Shown: one piece after another, positions 10,387 through 20,343 of the stretch | Position numbering within the stretch: the stretch's first letter is position 1 | Layout: each line of letters opens with the position of its first letter | Notes under the pieces: model-generated | What the model was told of the DNA's origin: nothing | Seen by the model: the letters and a program-made list of their open reading frames with translations, nothing else | Databases searched by the model: none | Position numbers and translations under genes: made by a program | Source: Pachysolen tannophilus NRRL Y-2460 | Lineage: Eukaryota; Ascomycota; Pichiomycetes; Alaninales; Pachysolenaceae | Assembly: GCA_001661245.1 (NCBI GenBank) | Contig: KV454011.1 | Span: forward strand, 1,558,834 to 1,622,833 | Length of the DNA stretch: 64,000 nt | Direction: 5' to 3'

Positions 10387-11012
10387 AACCCTCCTCCACC
10401 GGTTTTCAACGAATTTAACAATCAATCTGCAAACAGCAATCCGTGTCAAGATAACATTATACTTTGTTTGTTCTTCTTTTCCATGTAATTAATTCATGTA
10501 TGAATGAATGTATTTATGTGGTGCACAATTATGCNNNNNNNNNNNNNNNNNNNNNNNNNNNNNNNNNNNNNNNNNNNNNNNNNNNNNNNNNNNNNNNNNN
10601 NNNNNNNNNNNNNNNNNNNNNNNNNNNNNNNNNNNNNNNNNNNNNNNNNNNNNNNNNNNNNNNNNNNNNNNNNNNNNNNNNNNNNNNNNNNNNNNNNNNN
10701 NNNNNNNNNNNNNNNNNNNNNNNNNNNNNNNNNNNNNNNNNNNNNNNNNNNNNNNNNNNNNNNNNNNNNNNNNNNNNNNNNNNNNNNNNNNNNNNNNNNN
10801 NNNNNNNNNNNNNNNNNNNNNNNNNNNNNNNNNNNNNNNNNNNNNNNNNNNNNNNNNNNNAAAGAACCCTCCTCCACCGGTTTTCAACGAATTTAACAAT
10901 CAATCTGCAAACAGCAATCCGTGTCAAGATAACATTATACTTTGTTTGTTCTTCTTTTCCATGTAATTAATTCATGTATGAATGAATGTATTTATGTGGT
11001 GCACAATTATGC
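10387..11012. repeat. 148-bp direct duplication flanking an assembly gap
   Basis: Positions 10387-10534 and 10865-11012 are identical for 148 bp and sit immediately on either side of the N run 10535-10860. Both copies begin at an A-rich homopolymer and end at the same point (ATTATGC). This is the usual mark of a contig end not recognised as overlapping its neighbour, so the true sequence may contain one copy and no gap. A genuine tandem duplication cannot be ruled out. Confidence 0.85.
10535..10860. other. Assembly gap (326 N)
   Basis: A run of 326 undetermined bases. Open frames that appear to cross it are artefacts of the Ns and are not annotated. Confidence 0.99.
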
Positions 11013-14000
11013 TATACATATTATTGACATAGAATTGCTTTATCGAATAGCGCGGCGCAAGTTGAAGTTAAGTTTTTTCTTTTTTACTTTTTTTCTTTTT
11101 TCTTTATTTTTATTAATCCTATTTTTACTATAACTACAAGATTGATTAGTTTTGAAAAAAATTGAATATTGAATAGAGAATGTGATATCAGAGTAATCAT
11201 TCATGATTAATGAAAAAATTTGCAAAAAAATTTCATTCTCCAGTGTATCAGAAAGCAAATTTTAGGTATATAAATATTTATATATATATAATTGCCTTTG
11301 TTTGAATTTTATCCCGAGCGAGCATTATATTTTCTTTTTTTTTTTTTTTTTCTCTTCTAGTTTAAGTCTGAACGTCACTACACATAAGAGAAGCTTGCTC
11401 TACACCAAGTAGCTTTGGTTTACTAAATTCGTTCACTTGACTTATGTATTGCACATCGATTGATTATTGGGATCAGCAATAGTGGGTAACATTAAACCGT
11501 ATTACAAAGCCTTAAAAATAGAAAAATAAAAATAAAAAAAAAACAAATTGTCTGTAAAATTTTGGAAAAATCAAAAATTAGATATTGTTACTGATACTTT
11601 TATTAAAAGAATCAGTAAGCTGATACATATCGGTATCCTTAATTATTAGATAAAAGGGATCAATTTCTATTAGAAAAATCGTTAGATTATTTTTTTGGTT
11701 TTTTTGATTTTTGTGATTTTTTGTTCTTCGGGATTCATACATAGTTTGAAGCCAAAAATGCAACTTTTACTACTGCATGTAGTCGATACAAAAATTAGTG
11801 TTGATGTTTCACGCTTCAGACATTAGTTGAATTTTTTTTTTTTTTTTTTAGGGGAGGCGGTGAATAACGAAAAGACATATTTGTATGACCCATTAATAGA
11901 GTTAAGTATCCCATTAATATTTTTTCATTTGGGAAACAATAAACGGGGTTTTAATTCAACAATAAAGTTAAATAGTTTCTCATTAGACTTGAATGAATTA
12001 TCTTTCCTATTTATAAAAGAGATATAATTCTTAGTCATGCAAGGTTAAATACAATTAGTTCCCAAGCTCAATTCAATAATTTTTTTTTAAAGTTTATGGA
12101 TTTTTTAGTAACTTGTAATTATGCTTTGAAAAGGAAAATACACATCAAATAAATTGATTGAGAGTTGTTGAAAGATATATGCTATACTTTAAAAAAAAAA
12201 ATTGATTTCTCTGTATCTTTTTGAGACACCAACAACAAGAACAATAGATGAAAAGCCTACAAAATATTGGCAACATCTTTCTGCAAGATATATTCAAAAA
12301 TAAAGAAAACTTTTCGTGAATATATTTTATGAATTAAAAGGAAATCTTAATGTACATGTTATGTAAGCTTACTAATAACTAACAACAACCTGTTTTATTC
12401 ATCATCATCATCATCACATATATATATATATATATTTATACTGAAAATAAAGGGGGAAGGAGAAGAGAAAGAAGGGGGAGGAGGGGTGTTATTACAAGTA
12501 AAATATTGTTGAGAATTGAAATAAAGAAGAAAAAAAAAAATTTCCCAATTCTTTCAAGCATATTAGACTAAATAATTTCGATCAAAATTCAAGATTTATT
12601 CAGCTTAGCTCAAGATACAATTTAAAATTATTTCACTAAGGACAAATTGTTAATTGTTAAATGTAAGAAAAAAAAAAATTAGTATCTCAATGAATGCAAT
12701 GAATAAAATGAATAGCAGAAGAAGGAAGGAAGGAAGGAAAGAAGGAAGGAAAAAAAAAATAAAAAAGATCAAATGAATAAAGAAATAATATGTAGTCATC
12801 AGTGCAAAGTACAGTGTAACACCACAGCGCAATGTATTAAAAAGTATCTAATAATAAAAGTACATGAAATAGGCTGGATAGCTGCATCAAAGACTTCAGT
12901 TTTTTTGTCAAAAAGAGTAAAAAGAAAAAAAAAAAAGAAAAAAGAAAGAGAGAACAACTCTAGATCTCACTTTTCAATTAGAGTGAATTTTCCAATTGAT
13001 GATGATAGTAATTCGGAGTTTGACAACTTTTTTCAACCAAGTAATAGTAATAGTAATAGTAATAGTAATAGTATACAAGATTTCAGAACAAGGCCAAAAA
13101 AAGAAAAAAGAAAAGAAAAAGAAATCTAACTGTAAAAAAGTTCAAATTCCCGATAAATTTTTTTTTTTTTTTCTTTCTTTTTTTCCTTGAATAATTCTCG
13201 TCAAAAGCTGGAACTTCAAAGATATTATTTACCAGGGAAATCTGTTGGAATTTCAAGTTTACGCAGGACTTTTCTTTAAAAAAGTTGGAAGCCGAGTCCC
13301 GTAATCGCAGATATGCAGAAAGAGCAGAGATGAGGCTAATTGTTTATATATAACCGTTGCCGTACTTGTCTCTCCTTTTAAATAAAAAAAAAGATCTTCT
13401 ATAATTTCTGTAGGAATTTAAGAGTTCAAGTAAGTATTTATGTTTCGTAAAACAATTTACACAGATTATACCTTGATTGATTACATTTTAAATCTCAAAA
13501 TGTGATACATAATAATAATAATATTTTTTTTTTTTCCCGAAGGAATTGAGATGTACATACATATATCGTGTATTAGTGTTTGTTGAAGACAGACAAAAAG
13601 AAAGATAAATAAATAAAAATTACATCTCATAAACACTGGACCAAAATAGAAAAACCAAAACTGGCTTTCAAGCATATTTATTGATTTATCCAAAAACAGG
13701 GCGTAAAAAAAAAATTTTTTTTTTTTTATTTTTTTTTTACTTGTTTGTTTGTTTGTTTACATACAATCAATACTTTTCAACATGAGGAAAGAAAAAAAAA
13801 AAAATAAAATCAGTCACAAGAAAGAGAGAAGATTCACACACACACACACACATATACATTCAAACATATACTCAAACATATACACTGAGTCACTAGTAAA
13901 CTTTTTGGGGGTGATGTTCCGCAGATGTCATTAAAATTCCGATTGGTCCTAGTTTTCAATTCCAACAATTCTGTCTCAGAGTCTTTTTCTTGGGAAAAAA

Positions 14001-15363
14001 AAAAAAATAGGAGTTAGTACTCCGTAGGTACATGGCAGGCAGTATTCAGCAATAAATCAGCAACAATCAGCACAAGCATTCAGAACAGCATAAATCAGCT
14101 TTTTTTTTTTTTTTTGAACTCAATTCGTGCTTTTTAAGTTGCCTAGATCTTATTGTAGGGGGACAATCTCGAAATTAAACTCCTGTCAGCAAGTAACCCG
14201 TTCTGAAAAAAGAAAGAAAAAAAAAAAAAGTAATTATTATATGTACTGTGTTCTGCTGATGTCAACCTCAGTCAACCTCAACCACAACCACAACAATAAC
14301 AATAACAATAGCCTATATGCTTCAGCGCATTTTTGTAATTATAATAAAAAGACGAGGATTCAAAGTGACAGATAGATTTTTTTTTTTTTTTTTTTTTGCT
14401 TTCCTGATAGGTTCCATTCAGTTCCTACTGATATTTAGGATGCACACTTATCTTAAAAGTCTTTTTTTCTTTTTTCTTTTTTTGCTTTCTTTCTTTGTTT
14501 TTGCTTGGACAATATTAGGGGACAAATAATCTCAGAATGCCGCAAATACTACTTCAAAGGTAAATAAATAAATACGTACGTAAATTTTATCTACATTTAT
14601 TCGCAGATTGGAATTATTTTTACGTATATTTTTCCTTTCTTTGAGGACGGAAAATGACAACAAAAAAATATATTCAACCAAAGGTTAAGATACTGTTGCT
14701 GAAAATGAGCAAATATCAAAACTGCTGATTAGCCAAAGTGGGAGCAAAAAAAAAAAAAATAAAATAAAAAATAAAAAAATAAAATAAAAAATATACAACT
14801 ACTCCTGGATTCTCACTAATGTCTGTCTGTGTATACTATACTATGTATATATACAGATTTTAGTATAAGAATAATAAAAAGAGAGAAAGAAAGTGCTTCA
14901 TTCGGAACAATTTTATTTTCTCAGAATTTCAGAATTTCAGAATCTCAGTTAAAAAAAAAAAAAAAAAAAACAAAAGAAAACAAAGATAAATAATAATTAA
15001 AGTTTAACTCTATTTTCATGCTTCAGGACTTATAAGATTATAGTTAGCATAACCTTAATACCCACTATGAAAGAGGAAGACATTATGTACCCTAAAATGG
15101 ATAGTGATATTGAGTGATCTAACTTGATCTAATATTTATTTACACATTAAGTTTACTATCGACAAATAAATAAAAATAAAAAAAAAAAATTTTTTTTTTT
15201 TTAAAAACATGCCGTTTCTTATATATTGTACACGTATTCAAAACATTGCTTTAACCTCGGAAAATAACCATTTTCATTGCTCCCAAGATCAGTCGTTTTA
15301 TTGCGAGAAAAAAAACCAAAAAAAATTTAATAATACTACTAATATTTGATACCCTCCATGTAC
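11013..15363. other. Long gene-free region, probable extended promoter of the Gln-rich gene
   Basis: No coding frame longer than about 120 codons occurs, and none resembles a protein. The stretch holds many simple repeats: TCATCA and TA runs (12400-12435), GAAG units (12719-12750), AATAGT hexamers (13042-13073), CA dinucleotides (13834-13850), CAGCA sites spaced by about a helical turn (14047-14100), and a TCAGAATT repeat (14921-14948). Long poly-A and poly-T tracts recur. TATATAA-like boxes are present (for example 13345-13352). Upstream regions of this size in yeasts usually belong to regulators integrating many signals. Confidence 0.5.
14047..14100 (+). promoter_or_regulatory. Helically spaced CAGCA array
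   Basis: CAGC(A/T) starts at 14047, 14058, 14068, 14086 and 14096, mostly preceded by AAT or ATT. The spacings of 11, 10, 18 and 10 bp are close to whole helical turns, placing most sites on one DNA face. It lies about 1.9 kb upstream of the Gln-rich gene. Confidence 0.35.
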
Positions 15364-15813
15364 GTATGTATGCATCTTCAAGACTCCTACCTTTACAGCT
15401 GCTGGAAATGTAAAATTACTTGCATATGGTACTAATGTATTTCTGCATACTTTACTTTAGAGTTGAACTTTAATTTATTTCTTCTTTTTCTTCTTTCTCT
15501 ATTTTTGCAGGATCGAAATATGTTATTTTTTAAAATTAAAAAAAAATGTCTCTCTTAACAACGTTAGCTACGGTGTATTTTTTCTTCTTCAAGAGAATCT
15601 CTTTGGAGTAGAAAAATTATATAAACTTTCTTTTGTTTTAATATTTACTAACACAATTTTGATTTTTTGAAATATAATCTTTACTCCTTTCTGTTGTTCT
15701 TGTTCTTTTTCTTTTTTTCTTTTTCTCTTTTTCTCTTTTTCTCTTTTTTTTTTTTTTTTCTTTTTTTCTTTTTTTCTTTTCTCTCTTTCTTTCTTGTTTT
15801 TCCATTTCTTTAG
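15364..15813 (+). other. Probable 5'UTR intron of the Gln-rich gene
   Basis: A perfect TACTAAC branch point (15646-15652) is followed by a long pyrimidine tract (about 15680-15810). The first AG after it is TTTAG at 15811-15813, with no AG in the intervening 158 bases. A consensus GTATGT donor occurs at 15364-15369, giving a 450-nt intron, longer than the 94-192 nt introns elsewhere in the window. The acceptor side is well supported; the donor is the nearest consensus match and less certain. Confidence 0.5.
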
Positions 15814-15839
15814 TTTCTTTTAAAAAATTATTATATTAT

Positions 15840-15942
15840 ATGTCAAGAGAACACACGGGAATTCATTCATGTCTTTTTTATGTATTTTTTCTATTTATAT
15901 AAACAATTATTCTGTCTCCTCTTGTTAGTTACTTGTATATAA
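15840..15942 (+). promoter_or_regulatory. Three overlapping uORFs in the leader of the Gln-rich gene
   Basis: ATGs at 15840, 15869 and 15880 open frames of 20, 19 and 20 codons ending at 15902, 15928 and 15942. All lie between the putative 3' splice site (15813) and the main ATG at 15968. Together they would strongly reduce scanning initiation at the main start. Confidence 0.5.
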
Positions 15943-15967
15943 AAGATCAACAACAACACACAGAGAA

Positions 15968-16105
15968 ATGTCAGACAATAATCCAGCTTCTTATAGCGAT
16001 CGCAAGAACCTTCAGACAAATCCACAGACAAGCAATGTTTTCCCTTTCCAAGGGGGACCTCAGCAGCATCCACAAGCTCAATTGCTTCAACAATCTCAGC
16101 AATCT

Positions 16106-16140
<35 letters not shown>

Positions 16141-18151
16141 ACAACAGCAACTGGAACAACAATTTGTCAATACAAGTATGAATTTAGTACCGGGGGGTCT
16201 GATAACTTCAAATGTGCAGCAAATAAACCAGCTGCCTCAAGTAATTTCTCCCACAATTCATTATGAACAGCGTCAGCAACATCGACAACAACATCAACAA
16301 CAACATCAGCAGAGATTTCTGCCTGTGTTGACTGAAGAAGCACCACCCATGGGATTAACAACGGGACTGGCAGCTGGACTGACGGTCCCTCTGCCCGTGA
16401 AGCATTCAATTGTAAAATTGGCTAGAAGAAAAAGGGGTACCGCTAGAAGAAGTTCCTCTTCTTTACAACAAATAAAACCAACTCCTTCAAAACCTCAAGG
16501 ACGACCTTTGGCACTGCAAACAAAAATAAGATTAACTTTAGCTCCTTCATTGACTGCATTGTACGATTTATTGATTTCAGATCCAATTAAAAAACCTGTA
16601 AGAGTTTTAAAACATGGTATTTATGGTATAGAAGCAACAAATAAAGAATTGGAATTAGCAATTAGTCCAACAGAAACTCAACCATCACTTATTGTTAAAC
16701 AAGTGATATTCATTGATAATAATTTATATAGACCTGAATTTGATAGTCAACAAAGTTCTAGTATTCCAACTTTTACTTCAATCGATGATGCAATATATTC
16801 TTTGTATGGAATTTCTGAATATTCCTTATTAAGAGTTACAAGAGCAGCAGCTACTGAACCTGGAGGAGCTGTTTTATTAAAAGTTGAAACTGCAATGCCC
16901 GGTGATATTCATTTAAACGATGACGAATTTGATGATGTTCTCTTTACAGAAAATAATAATAGTCCAACTATCGATACACTCTTGGGGAAACCCGGTGATA
17001 GACCTACAACTACTTTTCTTAAAAAAAAAGTAGCAAGACCAAGATATAAATCAGATATGAGAATTTATTTTTTACCAAGGGCAACAAAAGCTGTATTATA
17101 TATAGAAGCTCGAATGCTTCAACGTGATCTTTTAAAAGGTATTTTAGATTTTGAAAAAGATGATAGGGCAATACTATGTGCATTTGAGTATGAAATAGTT
17201 TTAGACGAATTTAAAAGTCAAAGAGAATTAATTAGGCAACAAAAATTAGCAGTTGAATCATCACTTGGTAATAGAACTAATCCATTCGCAAATGTCCTTC
17301 CGCAGAATACATTAAGTTCCACATCACTGGCATTAACTCCAATCCCTTTTCAACAACAACAGCAACAACAGCAGATGTATTCCAATGCTCCAAGTAGTTC
17401 GACCGGTTCTTTAGCATCCTTCAACTTACCCAATCAGCAATTAGCTCAATTTGGTAATAATAATAATAATGCTATTAGTATTGAACAACAACAACAACAA
17501 CAACAACTGCTGCTGCTGCCACAATATTCACCTTCACTTTCTCAAGGACCTTCTGAGACCTATCCAATTTTAGAGCCGGGCCAAACACATTTCAGAAGTA
17601 ATTCCGAAGAACGACAGCGGGTGCCTTTCATGAGACAAGTTCCACATCTTGCAATGCTTCTGCCACACCAGCAGCAGTTTGCTCAACAATACCTGCCACA
17701 ACAATTTTACTTTCAGCCGCAACATCCTCAAACTCAACCCCAAACGCAAACCCAGAACCAGCAGCAACTACAACTACAACTGCAACTGCTGCTGCTGCTG
17801 CTGCTGCAACAACAACAACAGCAACAAACTTATGTACAACAGTACTATCAACAACAACAACAACAACAACAACAACATTCAATCTCCCAACCTCAACAAC
17901 AATTTACATCTACACCATTAATGATTCCCCCTCCACAATCGTTTAATCCTCCTACAATGCCTGCTACAAGTTCAGGTTCAGCTGCTATGACCTCGGCAGA
18001 AGGCAACCAGGGAAGCACAACCGGTGACACTACCTATTTGCCCTCCCAACAATCGTTATATATTAATACCAACCCTCCTGGTACTGTATTTCCACCTAAT
18101 CAAGATTTTTCTACAGATTCATCATCTTCATCCCCACATTTCAAAAAATAA
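15968..18151 (+). CDS. Glutamine-rich protein, putative transcription regulator
   Basis: This 727-residue protein is not confidently recognised. It has polyglutamine blocks at both ends: about residues 45-65 and 95-117, then many from 458 onward, including Gln/CTG-codon mixed tracts near 510-520 and 595-635. A non-repetitive core lies at about residues 155-440. It starts with a basic patch (KLARRKRGTARR, a likely nuclear signal) and then a mixed alpha/beta segment rich in hydrophobic and charged residues. The layout suggests a sequence-specific regulator. Candida Rbf1 has a similar described layout, with Gln-rich ends around a central DNA-binding region, but I cannot show homology. The unusually long upstream region, probable leader intron and uORFs fit a highly regulated gene. 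Seven consecutive CTG codons (17786-17806) would read poly-Leu in the standard code, but poly-Ala or poly-Ser if CTG is reassigned. Confidence 0.7.
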
Positions 18152-18322
18152 CCAATTCGCTTTGTCATTTTTGACTCGCGAACTCAATCACTTATTATTA
18201 TTAAAAAAATACATTCAAAAGAAAATTAAATTACCTACTGTTTTTACGCTACTATAGAATTGTACTTTTATATTTACATTACATTTGGACGACCACTAAC
18301 CTTATATTAATTAATTAGTTAA

Positions 18323-18357
<35 letters not shown>

Positions 18358-19261
18358 CATTTCATTTCATGAAAACCATTCTTTCTTTCTTCAATATGTT
18401 CTATTGTGGGCTTTCATTATTTTGCATTAAACTTATGACCAGTGAAGTAAAAAAGCTTTTTAATTTTTTTTTTAATTTTTTTAATTATTTAATTTTTTAA
18501 TTATTTTCATTTTTTTATTTATTTCTACTTCCTGTGTGTTCCTATGCAGACTTTTATGAAGGCATCAGGACTACATTAATGAGAAGAGGTAACCAGAGAT
18601 ATAGATTAAACCAAGGAAACCTCTCAGAACCGTGTGTACAAGCTTTCTTCTTAGTTGCGGGAACTCACAAAAAAAGCATTTAATTAGATTTATAAAACGC
18701 ATAGATAAGAACAGAATCAAACAAACAAACAAACAAATAAACGAACAAACAAACAAAAAAAAAAACTACAACAACCAATCAACCAACCAATTAACCAACC
18801 AAACAATATTAATTAAAACTAGATCCTAGAACCTTACTAATGTACACTGTACTGTTATGCCTTCTCTGTTCAACTTTCAAATCATCTGCTCTGAAGCATA
18901 AAAAGGTTCAAAGACTGCAACATTTACCGGCCAGCAAACGTCGCCAGCGGAATGTGTTTCCTGATTAGGAATGTTGAATTCTCATCGGAAAATTTTGCAA
19001 AAAGGCAGCAGAATGAGAAAAATGGAAAGATGAGAAGATGGAAAGATGAGATAGTTCAGTGATGAGAAGATATAATATTGGAATGAAGGCATTGGAAAGT
19101 AACGAAAGTAAACGGTAGTTTTTTTTTNNNNTTTTTTTTTTTTCGTCTTTTTCTTGGTTTTTCCCGAGTAATGGATTTTTTTGTTGATAAGAGTTAATGA
19201 CCGAAGTAGTAATTGTAATTGTTTTAACGAGAGTGTGAATTTTTTCTTTTTTTTTTGGAAA
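18152..19261. other. Intergenic region with simple repeats and a 4-N gap
   Basis: It contains a T33-like tract (18323-18353), CAAA repeats (about 18717-18765) passing into CCAA repeats (about 18773-18805), GATGAGAAGATG-like units (19025-19065), and four undetermined bases at 19128-19131 inside a T tract. Two short uORFs near the end are listed separately. No gene is visible. Confidence 0.6.
19171..19238 (+). promoter_or_regulatory. Two coupled uORFs before the ABC transporter
   Basis: uORF1 (19171-19197, 8 codons) ends in TAA, whose last A begins the ATG of uORF2 (19197-19238, 13 codons), making a TAATG junction. The main ATG follows 23 bases later at 19262. Such close spacing suggests a reinitiation-type leader if the mRNA starts upstream of 19171. 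Confidence 0.5.
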
Positions 19262-20308
19262 ATGGAGGCAGCAGAAGTTTTATACGAAAATGGTAAATCT
19301 GAAGGTCTCTTGTATTTGAAAGAAGAAGATAGGATCAGATTAACTGTGAGAAAATTGGTTGTATCATTGACTAATGGGGAAGGAAAGAAGAATAAGAAAA
19401 GAAAGTTTGTGCCCAATTTTTTATCTAGTCGAAGAAGACAAGATAAGAAGTATACGATAGATATTGAAGCTAATGATAATTTTCAAAAAATTGTTAATGA
19501 TGTTAATATTGAAGTTAATCCGGGGGAAATAGTAGCTATACTTGGAGCTTCTGGTTCTGGAAAGACAACACTTTTAAATACTTTATCACAAAGGGTGACT
19601 TCAAATGCTTCATTTCAGTTTAGAGGTATGATTAAATATAATTCTACTTCAAAAATTGAAAATATTCGTTATTCTTATATGTTACAATCAGATTTTTTTT
19701 TACCTAATTTAACAGTTTTAGAAACTTTACAATTTGCTGCTGATTTAAAATTACCAAAAAATTTTTCAAAACAAGATAAAAAATTATTAATAAATACCAT
19801 TATTGATCAGTTAGGATTATCAAGAATTCAAAATTCTATGATTTTAAGTAATTCAGGAACTACAAATTTATCTGGAGGTGAACAAAGATTAGTTAGTTTA
19901 GCATTACAATTATTGAATAAACCTGGTTTATTATTCTTGGATGAACCTACAACTGGGTTGGATTCAACTAGTTCATATCGATTACTTTCTGTTTTACATA
20001 CCTTGGCAAAGAGTCTTGGAATATCCATCATATTAACTATACATCAGCCAAGATATGAAATTTTAGAGAAATTAGATAAATTGACAATTTTAGCAAAAGG
20101 TGGGAATGTTATTTATTATGGGAAAGTTGAAAGTTCTATTGAATATTTCGCTCAATTAGGCTATGAATGTCCTTCTTATACAAATCTAACTGACTTTATT
20201 CTTGATTTATCGGTTAAAGATGTATCATCAGAGGAACTGGAATTAAAAAGTTCTTTAAGAGTTGAAAGATTAATTCAAAAATGGAAATCATATGAAAATT
20301 TGGTCTTA

Positions 20309-20343
<35 letters not shown>

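Noticed and set aside
10464-10970. Open frames spanning the N run
   Set aside because: They exist only because undetermined bases contain no stops.
14921-14948. TCAGAATT repeats as a heat-shock element
   Set aside because: TTC and GAA blocks are spaced by 1 bp rather than the required 2 bp.
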